From the NCBI GenBank assembly GCA_027886175.1, contig JAJNNQ010000142.1:1618501-1682500 (forward strand): 64,000 nucleotides of DNA, given 5' to 3'. The notes below the pieces were generated by a model. That model did not search any database and was not told the origin of the DNA. It saw nothing but the letters and a program-made list of their open reading frames with translations. This document shows, in pieces, positions 22,291-33,482 of this stretch. Origin of the DNA: Phylloscopus collybita. Lineage: Eukaryota > Chordata > Aves > Passeriformes > Phylloscopidae. Within the stretch, counting starts at the first letter, position 1. Every line of letters starts with the position of its first letter. A program made the position numbers and the translations under genes.

Positions 22291-25051
22291 CTGTCCATTG
22301 CCATTCCAATTGCCATTGCCATTCCAATTGCCATTCCAATTGCCATTGCCATTCCAATTGCCATTCCAACTGCTATTGCAGTACTTCAGCTCCATAACTC
22401 TCATGACATCAAGGGTAGTGCATGATCCCAGATTCACCTAGGGTCCTTGGAATGCTGGGAAAGAAGACATAACCCCATGAGCTAATGCCTAAGGCCTTGG
22501 CTGCCTTTCTACAGGAGGGTGCTGGTGTTGCTCAGAGTCAACCAGGTTCTAAAGAATTGCTGCTCTGGGAATGTTTGAGCTGTGAGAGACAGATTCTGCT
22601 GGAATCCCCAAAGAGCTCCAGCTCTGTGGCTCTGCAGGGAATGCTCACAAAGACATGCTCTTGAACACCCTTTGGGATTTCCCGTGCAGAAATCAGGGCT
22701 CTGTTTCACTGGCTCCTGTGAGTCCCAATGGCTGGCCTATACATGGTGAGGCTGCTGCCAGTTCATGGGCCCAGTTGCATGGGCTGCGACTTTTGAAGGA
22801 ATCCTACCAAGTGTGGGTCATTAAAGCCCCAGAGAATGGGATTGTTGCTTGTTGGAAAAACCTATAGGGATCAAAGCCCCTTGGCTTAGTGTTGTGAAGC
22901 ACAAGGGTTTGGTGGCTGCCTGGGTCAACTTGTCAGCAACCTCTGACATGAAGGACAGTTGTTCTTAGGCTGACCATTTCTCTGTGCCTGGGTGTTGCAG
23001 GGTAGTTCAGTTCTGGCTGAAACACTCTGTGCCCAAATTGAAGCTCCATTAAGCATTCCTGAGAGGAGCTGTGATGGTTTCCCTGGGGTCATTTATGGGG
23101 GTTGTTACACCACCCTGCTCCAATCCTGATCTGTGGAGGTGCGAACAATTTGTGCAGTTGGTGAAGCCCTTGGTGTCTGTGTGTCTGAAAATGGAAAAGC
23201 AGCAATTGTGCTTTAGTCATGCCCCAAGAGACAGAAAGGCCAGGTCAGTAACACTCAGAATTTCCAATGCTTGCACTCACTGTGAACTTCATAAGCCATG
23301 TAGGTGGTGAGTCCACTGCACATAGCAGTGATGTCTGCTCCGCAGAAGTAGAGGTTGTTGACCAATCCATTGGTGACAAAGGTGATCTTCTTGGTAGGTC
23401 TTCCAAAACCGATCAAGTTCTGAAAAACAAGCAACAGCATTCCGCAAGCTCAGTGTCATGAGCTGGTGCATGTTAAGGCTATTCATAGCTCTGGAATGAG
23501 GACTCAGGGCTGGGTGTTTGACTCCAAACTGCCTTTGGAGACAACTTTCATTGCTCTGGGGGCCTGTGAGACCACTAGGGGATTGAAGGCAGAAGAAAAG
23601 GCAGAGCTTGTTCCAAGGGAGTCAAAGTGCAGGGATCCTAAGGGGAAGTGGCAGTGCAAGGAACGTGCTGAAGAGGAGAAGAGCAGTGTGGCCTCTCTGT
23701 GGATCCAGAGCTCCTACCAAAGCGTTTGCTCAGTCACTGCCCTCGCCCCTCAGAGGCACATGGCTGGAAGGCCGGCAGGAGAAGTCTCTTCCTGCAGCCC
23801 GTTCTAACCTGGAACCAGAGGGCAGCAGCAAGCCTGGGCAGGTACATTTGCTCTTGGACTATTTGCAGGTGGTGCTTCGGGCCCCTCTGTGAGAGCTCTG
23901 GGTTCTCTAGTGGGACAGGTCACAAGGGCTCCCATGGGCTTTGTTTCAAATGAGTTGCCATTCTGTTTTCCTCCTGGAATGCATTGTTGCCTTGCCCAAG
24001 CCCCTGGCTGCTTTCCTGCTGTTTCCTCCTGCGCTTGGGTCTTCCCTCTGCTCTCCAGCTCCTTCTTCAGCTAGGACCACAGGCCTACAGGTGGGGCTCA
24101 TCCCATGAATGTGGGGGAAAGGCTGTGGAATAGGGAGACACTTTCTGATGCTGCAAAGGAAAAGGGACTCTGGCCAAAAGCAGCTGCAATGCCATGTTCT
24201 GAGCTGACCAATGCAGTTTGGTACTAGTAAATGTGTGAAGGACTTTGACATCTTGGCATGTCAATAGGATTAAGGTTCTTGAAGGGCTCTTCAGGGCAAG
24301 GCTTTGCCCAGCAAGCTGCAGAGCTCAGCATTCTCAGAGAAAGCAGAGCTGGGGGAGGGAGTGCTGCAGCCCCTTTCTTCTTTTGGCAAAGCATTCCTAC
24401 AACAAATTCCCAATCTGCATTACTATTGAGAGGAAGGAAACCCTGCCACTAGAGAAAACCTGATCCTATCCAGAAAGAAAAAGCACATGAAGAAATGGCC
24501 CAATGAAGTCCAGGGCGAGAAACCTGCTACTCCTTGGGAATCTTACCCTGCTCTCCTGTGCCAGCCGGGCCAGATTATCAAAGTGGGGCATCTCGTTTCT
24601 GTTTATGATGGAAATGTAGCAGGTATTCTGTTGTGCAACTTTGGTTGCAATGATGCCCTGTGAAATAAAAGTATTCAGCACTCACAGTTCAGTTTTTTTT
24701 CAACTGTTAACACTGGGATAAAGCTGGGATTCAAACCATAACTGTTGCTGAGAGTTTCTGCCCCACATTGTGGGCTCCAGATGTTCAGAATAAGGAAGCA
24801 ATCTCTGTCTTTGGGCCAGCTGTAGGAGGAGCAGTCTCCATGTTTTTTGGGGAAGCCCGCTCCGTGCCACTCACCGTGTTGTAGTTCCAGATGATTTTCC
24901 AGGACCTGCTGATGCTCGTTTGCTCAATGATTGCCACGTGCCATTGCCTGTTGATGGTCACAATTTGGGACTGGCCACCAATGATGACTTGCATGTTGTT
25001 GAAGATGCTGCCTCGCGCATTGTTGAGGATGATGCCTGGAATCTGCTGAGA
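22291..25051 (-). CDS. Gene B module B2 with TAG and long WNGN linker
   Basis: Exons 25051-24875 (59 codons, an expanded linker with ARGS and NNMQ), 24657-24547, 23419-23281 and 22445-22291. The first three are open and typical. In the last exon the second full codon is TAG (22440-22438) in place of CAG; the frame is otherwise open through GSCTTL and LKYC to a run of WNGN units ending at donor GTGAGA. An alternative acceptor just after the TAG would shift the frame and soon stop. As it stands, translation reaching this exon would end before the last cysteine pair. Confidence 0.62.
22293..22376 (-). repeat. Coding minisatellite for WNGN linker
   Basis: Inside the last exon of module B2, units of 6 and 12 bases (plus-strand CCATTG and CCATTCCAATTG) repeat about ten times. 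On the minus strand, in frame, they encode Trp-Asn-Gly-Asn and Asn-Gly repeats. A shorter version lies in the module B3 exon (about 25,527-25,580). The units keep the reading frame, so length changes alter only linker length. Confidence 0.85.
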
Positions 25052-25520
25052 CTAAAACACCAAGGGAAAGAAGATGTTTCCCCTTTGAAGGGAGATAGTG
25101 ATGTCCCCAAAGCTTCTGAAAAATCCCTGCTACAATGGCAGAAGTGCTGCTCCCCAGGAAGTGCCAGCACTGCCCTCTGTCTTTTCCAGAGGACCCGGCA
25201 CCATGGCTGTGTTCTTGGGATAAGGCCATAGGAATTCTTTTCATGGATTCAGTAAATCATTGCCGCATCTGATCAGCTGTCATCTGCTGCCTTTAGAGGT
25301 TGATGCTTGTAAGAGGACTGGCCACATTAAATCCTTGCTCAATGTCCTTGATGGAAACCTCTGATCACCCATTACTTGGTTTCAGCATTTGCACCCTCAA
25401 GCAGGAATCCCTCAGAAGAGGAGATGCAAGGCAAGAAAAGCATGAGGGTTAGCTTTATGCCACAGCTCTGGAGCCCCCCCCATTTTCTTTCAAGAAAGGT
25501 AAGGGCTACGGTTTTCTCAC

Positions 25521-28028
25521 CAGGAAACTGCCATTGCCATTCCGGTTGCCATTCCAATTGCCATTGTTGCCATTCCAACTGCAGTACTTTAGCTCCACAA
25601 CTCTCAGGACATCGAGGGTAATGCATGATCCCAGATTGACCTGGGGTCCTTGGAATGCTGGGAAAGAAAAGACATAACCCCATGAGCTAATGCCCAAGAC
25701 TTTTGGCTCTTTCTACAGGAGGGTGCTGGTGCTCCTCAGAACCGGCCAGGTTCTGAAGAATTGCTGCACTGGGAATCTTTGAGCTGTGTGGGAGACCCAT
25801 TGTCTTGGAGTCCCCAAAGAGTTCTGGCTCTGTGGCTCAGCAGGGAATGCTCACAAAGAGAAGCTCTTGAACACCCTTTGGGATTTCCCATGCAGAAATG
25901 AAGGCTCTGTTGCACTGGCTCCTGTGAGTCCCAATGGCTGGCCTATACACGGAGAGGCTGCTGCCAGTTCATGGGCCCAGTCACATGGTCTGCAACTTTT
26001 GAAGGAATCCTACCAAGTGTGGGTCATTAAAGCCCCGGGGAATGGGATTGTTACTCCTTGAAAAAACCTATAGGGATCAAAGCCCCTTGGCTTAGTGTTG
26101 TGAAGCACAAGGGTTTGGTGGCTGCCTGGGTCAATTCATCAGCAATCTGTGACCTAAAATACTCTTCTTCATGGACCAAAACTTCTTTTTTACTCTAGAT
26201 ATTACAGGGGAGCACAGTGTGAGCCAAAACGGTCTGGGCCTGAATTGAAGCCCATTAAGCATCCTTGAGAGAGGCAGTAAGGGTAAGGGTTTGGTTTGTG
26301 TCATTTTTGGGGGCAGTGATACCACCCTGTTCCAGTCTTGACCTGCGGAGCTGCCAAACATTTTTGCAACTGCTCTAAGCCCTTGGTGTCTGTATGTCTC
26401 AAAATGGAAAAGCAGCAATTGTGCCTTGGCCATGCCCCAAGTAACAAGAAGGTCAGGTCAGAAACGCTGAGAATTCCCAAGGCTTGCACTCACTGTGAAC
26501 TTCATAAGCCGTGTAGGTGGTGAGTCCGCTGCACATAGCAGTGATGTCTGCTCCGTAGGAGTTGAGGTTGTTGACCAATCCATTGGTGACAAAGGTGATC
26601 TTCTTGGTAGGACTTGCAAGACCAATCAAGTTCTAAATATCAAAAACCAGTATTCAATAAATTTAGTTTCAGGAGCAGGTTCCTTCTCAGCCTGTTCCTA
26701 GCTGTGGGAGGATGACTCAGGCTTGGGTTTTTGAGTCCCAACTGCCTTCAGGGACACCTTTTAATTATCTGGGGACCTGTGGGACCACTGGAAAGCCTTG
26801 AAGGCAACTACAAAGGCATAGGTCTTTCAAAAGGAGTCAAGGTGCAGGGAACTTGAGGGGAAATTGTCGCAGTCAATGTATGCGGTAGTAGTCGACATGG
26901 ACACTGCACTCACACTCAAGGTGCTTCTTTAGAATCATCAGAAGGCTTCAAGTATCAGTATCTTGATATTCAAAAAGTCTCCCACACCTTTCCTCTGTAT
27001 CTCCTCAGAGCAGCTCCACACAGCTCTGGCTCCTCTTCAGCTCTGGCTGTCCTTCTGTTCTGGCTCTCTTCTTCCTGACCCTGGCACAGCTGCCTAACCC
27101 TGTCTGTCCTATGTACAGTATCTTACCTTTTCTGGCCCTTGCACGACCTCCTATCCCTAGGTCTTCACAGCAAGCAAACTCCAACTCCTGCTAGTTAACT
27201 CACTCTTTTATCAGTCCCATGGCTGTGAGGGCAAGGCTGTTTCTACTCTAGGATAATTAACACAGGTGTAACATATCAGGAGGGAGACTGCCTTCAGCAG
27301 CATCTCCTTTGTCTCCCCACAGGAAATGGCAGCAGAAGAAAAGCACTGAAAGGCTCCACAAAGAACAGGTTTGCCCAGCAGGCTGCAGAGCTCAGAGAGC
27401 TCTCATCCATAGAGAGAGTGTGGGAGGGAGTAACCCTGCCACTTGGGACAAGCTAATCCTGTCAAGAGGGAAAATGCACATGAAGAACTGGCCCAATGAA
27501 TTTAAGGGCAAAAAACCTGCTACTCCTTGGGAATCTTACCCTGCTCTCCTGTGCCAGCTTGGCCAGATTATCAAAGTGGGGCATCTCGTTTCTGTTCACG
27601 ATGGAAATGTAGCAGGTGTTCTGTTGTGTGACTTTGGTTGCAATGATGCCCTGTGAAATAAAAGTATTCAGCACTCACCATTCAGTTTTTTCCAACCGTT
27701 AACATTGGGAGGGATAAAGCTGGGATGGAAACCATAACAAATGATGAGAGTTCTTGCCCCATGTCATGGACTCCAGACATTCAGACTAAGGAAACAGTCT
27801 CTGCCCCTGGGCCAGCTGTACGAGAGGCCAGTCTCCTTGGATGTGTTTTGAAGAAGCCACCTCTGTGCCACTCACCGTGTTGTAGTTCCAGATGGTTTTC
27901 CAGGACCCACTGAGGCTCATTTGCTCAATGATTGCCGCGCGCCATTGCCTGTTGATGGTCACAATTTGGGACTGGCCACCAATGATGACTTGTGTGTTGT
28001 TGAAGAGGATGTCTGGAATCTGCTGAGA
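25521..28028 (-). CDS. Gene B module B3, intact BRICHOS module
   Basis: Exons 28028-27876 (51 codons), 27650-27540 (37), 26632-26494 (46 plus 1 base) and 25648-25521 (2 bases plus 42 codons) keep all splice sites, phases and the four cysteines. Motifs are IIGGQSQIVTINRQW, NTCYISIVNRNEMPHF, PTKKITFVTNG, MCSGLTTYTAYEVH and GSCITLDVLRVVELKYC. The final exon ends in an Asn/Gly/Trp-rich linker (WNGN-type units) before donor GTGAGA. Nothing in this module alone suggests decay. Confidence 0.66.
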
Positions 28029-28509
28029 CTAAAACGCCAAGGGAAAGAAGACATGTCATGTTTTAAGGGAGACAGTGATGTCCTCAAATGTTCCCCAAAA
28101 ATTCCTGCTACATTGGGAAAAGTGCTGCCCACCCAGGAAGTACAGCACTAACCTCACTCTTTTCCAAAGGACCCAGAATCAGGGCTGTGGCATTGGGCAG
28201 AGGCCGGAGGAATTCTTTTAATGGATTCAATGAATCATTGCTGCATCAGACAGCTTTCATCTGCTGCCTTTAGAGGTTGATGTGTGCAAGAGCGCTCACC
28301 ATAGCAAAGCCATGTTCACAGTCTGGGATGGAAACCTCTGATCACCCATTGCTCTGTTTCAGCATTTGCACCCTCAAGCAGGCTCAAACACCCTAAAACC
28401 TCATAAAAGAGGAGATATCAGGCAAGAAAGACATCAGGGTTGCCTTTAGACAACAGCTCTGGTGACCCCCCTTTTGGCAGAAGGAAGGTAAAGGTTAAGA
28501 TTTTCTCAC

Positions 28510-29558
28510 TGGGAAATTGGTACTGCCATTTCCATGGCAGTACTTCAGCTCCACAACTCTCAGGAAATCAAGGGTAATGCATGATCCCAGATTCACCTAG
28601 GGTCCTTGGAATGCTGGGAAAGAAAAGACAAAACCTCATGAACTAATATTTAAGGCTTTGGCTGCCTTTCTACAGGAGGGTGCTGGTGTTGCTCAGAGTC
28701 AACCAGGTTCTAAAGAATTGCTGCTCTGGGAATGTTTGAGGTGTGTGGGAGACCCATTCTCTTAGAGTCCCCAAAGAGCTCCGTCTCTGTCACTCCGCAG
28801 GGAATGCTCACAAAGACATGCTCTTGAACACCCTTTGGGATTTCCCGTGCAGAAATCGGGGCTCTGTTTCACTGGCTCCTGTGAGTCCTAATGGCTGGCC
28901 TATACATGGAGAGGCTGCTGCCAGTTCATGGGCCCAGTCGCATGGACTGCGACTTTCTGAAGGAATCCTACCAAGTGTGGGTCATTAAAGCCCCAGAGAA
29001 TGGGATTGTTGCTTGTTGGAAAAACCTAGAGGGATCAAAGCCACTTGGCTTAGTGTTGTGAAGCACAAGGGTTTGGTGGCTGCCTGGGTCAATTCATCAA
29101 CAATTTCTGACCTGAAGGACAGCAGTTCTTAGACCGACCCTTCTTCTTGACTGGGCGTTACAGAAGAGTGCGGTGTGTGCCAAAACAGTCTATACCTGAA
29201 GTGAAGCCCCATGAAGGGAACTGTAAGGGTTCTGTTTGGGTCATTTATGGGGGCTGTGACACCACCCTGTTCCAATCCTGATCTGCGGAGGTGCGAACAT
29301 TTTGTGCAACTCCTCTGAAGCCCTTGGTTTCTGTCTGACTAGAGGTGGAAGGGCATCAATTGTGCCTTGGCCATGCCCCAAGAGACAAGAAGGCCAAGTC
29401 AGTAACACTCAGAATTCCCAAAGCTTGCACTCACCGTGAACTTCATAAGGTTGTGAGTCCGCTGCACATAGCAGTGATGTCTATTCCATAAGGCCTGAGG
29501 TTGTTGACCAGGTGACAAAGGTGATCTTCTTGGTAGGTCTCCCAAGACCAGTCAGGTT
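28510..29558 (-). pseudogene. Gene B module B4: broken exon plus linker exon
   Basis: Exon 29558-29435 is 124 bases instead of 139. It lacks 7 bases near the TNGLVNN motif and 8 bases near TTYMAYE, which shifts the frame and exposes a stop in between. The following exon 28604-28510 keeps both splice sites and the motifs GSCITLD and LKYCHGNG, but its second full codon is TAG (28599-28597) where the intact copies have CAG. The preceding two exons of this module were not found upstream and are probably lost at the 30.12 kb breakpoint. Confidence 0.68.
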
Positions 29559-30151
29559 CTAAACAGAAAATACCAGCATTCAGCAAGCTCAATGGCAGGA
29601 GCCGCTTCCCTTCTAGGCCTATTCCTAGCTGTGGGAGGATGACTCAGGGCTGGATGTTTGAGTTCAAACTGTCTTTATGGACACCTTTCAATCCTCTGGA
29701 AGCCTGTGAGACCACTAGGGGATTGAAGGCAGAAGAAAAGGCAGAGCTTGTTCCAAGGGAGTCAAAGTGCAGGGAACCTGAGGGGAAGTGGCAGTGCAAG
29801 GAAAGTGCTGAAGAGGAGAAGAGCAGTGCAGCCACTCTGTGGATCCAGAGCTCCTTCCAAAGCGTTTGCTCAGTCACTGCCCTCACCCCTCAGAGGCACG
29901 TGGCTGGAAGGCCGGCAGAAGAAGTCTCTTCCTGCAGCCCGTTCTAACCTGGAACCAAAAAGGGCAGCAGCAAGCCTGAGCAGGTACATTTGCTCTTGGA
30001 CTATTTGCAGGTGGTGCTTCGGGCCCCTCTGTGAGAGCCCTGGGTTCTCTGGTGGGACAGGTCACAAGGGCTCCTATGGGCTTTGTTTCAAGTGAATTGC
30101 CACTCTGTTTCCCTCCTGGAATAACACTGTTCTCAGTGGATTCTCCCCCCA

Positions 30152-30731
30152 GTAGAAAACAAAACCACCCAACCAACCAAGCAAACAAACAAACAACAAA
30201 TTTGGAAAACCCTGACAGAGTCAGAGCTACAACCTGACACTCTGTTGGTCAGGGTGTTGGAAGCAGTCCAAAACTAAGTCCTCCTGGAGTAGCAGATGAG
30301 GTTCTGTTGAAGTAGAGATGATCCTGTAGCAAAAGGGTCCAGGGATGATGAGAAGTGGTCCAGTGATGGTGAGATGGGGTCCAGTCTTCCTCCCGGAAAT
30401 TGGGTGAAGCTGGATGCCTTGTGTTCCTACATCTCAGTTTTTTATCTAGGTAGGAATGGTTGGCTCCCCGCACTGGGTGGAGCATCTCACAATAGGATGA
30501 CGGAATGTGGATTTACTGCTTTGGGGAGAACACCTTGGGGAGTTTTATTGGCCTATTGTGAAAAGAGATAAGAAACACTGTCCCACCTGGCTTTAACAGT
30601 TGGCCCATTATCAGAAGGCATCCTCCCCCCCCTCCTCCCAGAGTTACAAGAGATAAAGAAAAAAAACATCTCCCCAGCTGCTTTCAACAGATGAAATAGA
30701 ATACACATTTTTCGTTCCATAACCCAAGACA
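30152..30731 (-). repeat. Outer (older) ERVL provirus: 3' LTR, truncated
   Basis: The segment shares the CAAACAAACAAACAA tract, the GACAGAGTCAG box and the AGAGATAAAGAAAAAACATC box with the LTR at 42,855-43,496. It ends (plus map) at ACCCAAGACA, next to a purine-rich tract just inside. About 180 bases of its outer end, including the terminal TG, are missing, so no target duplication remains. Confidence 0.75.
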
Positions 30732-32738
30732 TTATCCACCCCTTATTCTATTATCATCTGCATCCCTGAATCAATAAACTCTACTATTCAGAATGAACCC
30801 TTACACTCAGTTCTCACATAGAATTAGATTTTCATGTGGTACACAACTGGTTTTTCCATTTTTCTGCATTACCCACCCAGTGTAACCAAGTCCTTGAACA
30901 AAAACAATCCCATGGATGGGTTCACCTTTGCCTGAGGTGGGGTTAATCCAACCAGTCTTTCCTAAAACACCTCTCATGTGTACCACAGACTTTATCTCCA
31001 TCCACTGTGTGCAAGGGGGCAGACTGGGCAGGACCAGCTCGATTGATGGAGCCTCGGGTGTTGACCATCCAGGTGGCCTTTGCTAAGTTCACTTCCCAAT
31101 TCTTGAAGGTCCCTCCGCCAAGTGCCTTCAGGGTGCTCTTAAGTAGTCCGTTGCACCATTCAACTTTCCTGGCAGTTGATGAATGATAAGGGATGTGATA
31201 TACCCATTCAATGCTGTGTTCTTTAGCCCAGGTATTTATAAGGCTGTTCTTGAAATGGGTCCCATTGTCCGACTCAATTCTCTCAGGAGAGAGACGGAAA
31301 AACAGGACTCGTTTTTCCAGGCCCAGGATTGAGTTGCTCAGAACTCAGATGGTGTTCTGGGTAGTAGCATGAGGCACAGGATAGGTCTCCAGCCACCCAG
31401 TGGTGGTTTCCACCATGGTCAGCATGTAGCATTTGCCTTGGCGGGTTTGGGGCAAGCTGATATAGTCAATCTGCCAGGCATCCCCATACTTACATTTGTA
31501 CTACTGTTTACTATACTATAGGGGCTTCACCCGCTTGGCCTGCTTGATGGCAGCACACATCTCACAGTCATGGATAACCTGTGAAATACTGTCCATGGTT
31601 AGATCCACCCCTCGGTCTCGTGCCCACTTATAGGTGGCATCTCTGCCCTGATGACCTGAGGCATCATGGGCCCACTGAGCTATGAACAACTCTCCCTTGT
31701 GTTGCCAATCCAAGTCTATTTTGGACACCTCTATCCTTGCAGCTTGATCTACTTGCTCGTTGTTCTGGTGCTCCTCATTAGCCTGACTCCTGGGGACATG
31801 GGCATCCACATAATGGACTTTCACAGGTAGTTTCCCTACTCTGGTGGCGATGTCTTTCCACTCATCAGCAGCCCAGATTGGTTTTCCCCTATGCTGCCAA
31901 TTGGCCTTTTTCCACCTTTCCAGCCAGCCCCACAGAGCATTAGCTACCATCCACAAATCAGTGTAGAGGTAGAGCTTTGGCCACTTCTCTCTTTCAGCAA
32001 TGTCCAAGGCCAACTGAACAGCTTTGAGTTCAGCAAGCTGGCTTGACCCACCATCTCCTTCAGTGGCTAGTGCAACCTGTCTTGTGGGGCTCCATACGGC
32101 TGCTTTCCACTTCCGGTTCATCCCTACGATGCGACAGGAACCATCAGTGAAAAGAGTGTAGCATGTTTCCTCTGCTGGAAGATGGTTATACGGTGGAGCT
32201 TCTTCAGCCCAGGTTACTTTCTCTTGTTCCTCTTCGTCAGTGAGACTGAAGTTTTTAGCTTCCGGCCAGTTGGTGTTTATTTCTAAAATTCCAGGGCGAT
32301 TCGGGTTTCCAATACGGACTGCTGAGTGATGAGGGTGATCCATTTGCTTCATGTGGTGTCAGTGGCATGGTGGGTGGAGGGAACTTTTCCTTTAAACATC
32401 CACCCCAGCACTGGTAGTCGAGGTGCCAGGAGGAGTTGTGTTCCAGTGCCAATCACCTCTGAGGCGGTTTGAACTCCTTCGTAGGCGAAGGCCAAGATCT
32501 CCTTCTCTGTGGGAGTGTAATTGGCTTCAGACTCTCTGTAGCTTCGGCTCCAGAATCCCAGTGGCCGGCCTCGAGTCTTACCAGGCACCTTCCGCCAAAG
32601 GCTCCAGGACAGACTGTGGCTCCCAGCTGCGGAGTAGAGCTCGTTCTTCACCTCTGGTCCCGTCCTGACTTGGCAAAGGGCTGCTGCATGTGCGATTTCC
32701 TGCTTGAGCTGGGCAAAGGCGTGTTGCTGTTCTGGGCC
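30732..32738 (-). pseudogene. Outer ERVL provirus: 3' part of pol (RNase H, integrase)
   Basis: Open pieces at 32,651-32,349, 32,352-31,516 and 31,001-30,807 cover the RNase H region (FTDGSCR, LYTDLWMVANAL), the integrase zinc-binding region (HDASGHQG, CEMC) and the integrase C-terminus. They match the inner provirus pol closely but are broken by frameshifts and stops, including near 31,500. The right edge is the exact insertion point of the inner provirus. Confidence 0.82.
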
Positions 32739-33404
32739 TGTCTTGGTTTGGAAAGACAGGTATCTGCCAGGGAAACTGAGGTTCCCCTAGGATGGAGAAT
32801 ACCAACCCCTCACAACCCGACGAATTATAATTTTGTAATCAAGGGCTCTCAGGCAAAGATGTTGGGAATAGGAATAACAGTTCTTTACTAGGAGGTATTA
32901 ACAATACAAATATGATAGGAAACAAAACCACCCAACCAAACAAACAAATAAACAAATAAACAATAATTTTAGAAGAAAACCCTGACAAAGTCAGAGTTTC
33001 AATCTGACCCTGTGATTCAGGATGTTGATAACAGTCCAAACGTAAACAGTCCAAACACTTCTGAAATGGCAGACGTGATCCTGTTGGAGCAGAGATGATT
33101 CTGCGAAGAAGCCGGTTCAGGTACGGCGAGGAGGGAGACAGGATGGCCAGCACAGGAGGACGAAGATCTTGTCACCCCGCAGCGAAAGAAGCGCCGAGCA
33201 CCCAGCTCCTGCAGCAGGGCCGAACCGCCAACCCCCGGCCACCCCCCCTCCCCCCCACCCCCCACCGCCAGGGCATGAGATGTATAGAAATGCAAATGCA
33301 CCGCACAGGCTGGGGAAGGTAACAATGGCCTATCAAGGTGGGTCATCAGGCCCCAAAACAGATGTAAATAGAATATACAAAACCCGGCTCCACAACCCAG
33401 AACA
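32739..33404 (-). repeat. Inner provirus 3' LTR
   Basis: Matches the 5' LTR base for base except at about 33,134 (G versus A) and about 33,272 (A versus G). It contains a C-rich block and a CAAACAAATAAAC tract that recur in the other LTRs of this family in the window. Confidence 0.9.
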
Positions 33405-33482
33405 TTATCCACCCCTTATTCTATTACCATCTGTATCATACCTAAATTAATAAACTCCACTATACAGAATGAACCCTCACAC

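Larger units (their letters stand above)
19176..29558 (-). pseudogene. Gene B: 5'-truncated multi-module gastrokine-like gene
   Basis: Minus-strand exons with the same four-exon pattern: 29558-29435 (broken), 28604-28510; 28028-27876, 27650-27540, 26632-26494, 25648-25521; 25051-24875, 24657-24547, 23419-23281, 22445-22291; 21816-21631, 21402-21292, 19926-19788, and terminal 19264-19176 with a TGA stop. Module 27.9-25.5 kb looks fully intact. Problems: the exon at 29.5 kb has 7- and 8-base deletions; exons at 28.6 and 22.4 kb have an in-frame TAG two codons in; no leader exon was found, and homology ends at 30,121 next to retroviral sequence. Called a pseudogene on balance, but most splice sites and frames are preserved, so transcripts or recent loss of function are possible. 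Confidence 0.65.

Noticed and set aside
33095..33450. Plus-strand frames in the provirus LTR
   Set aside because: They are inside the LTR and recur in both LTR copies; shadows of a C-rich block.
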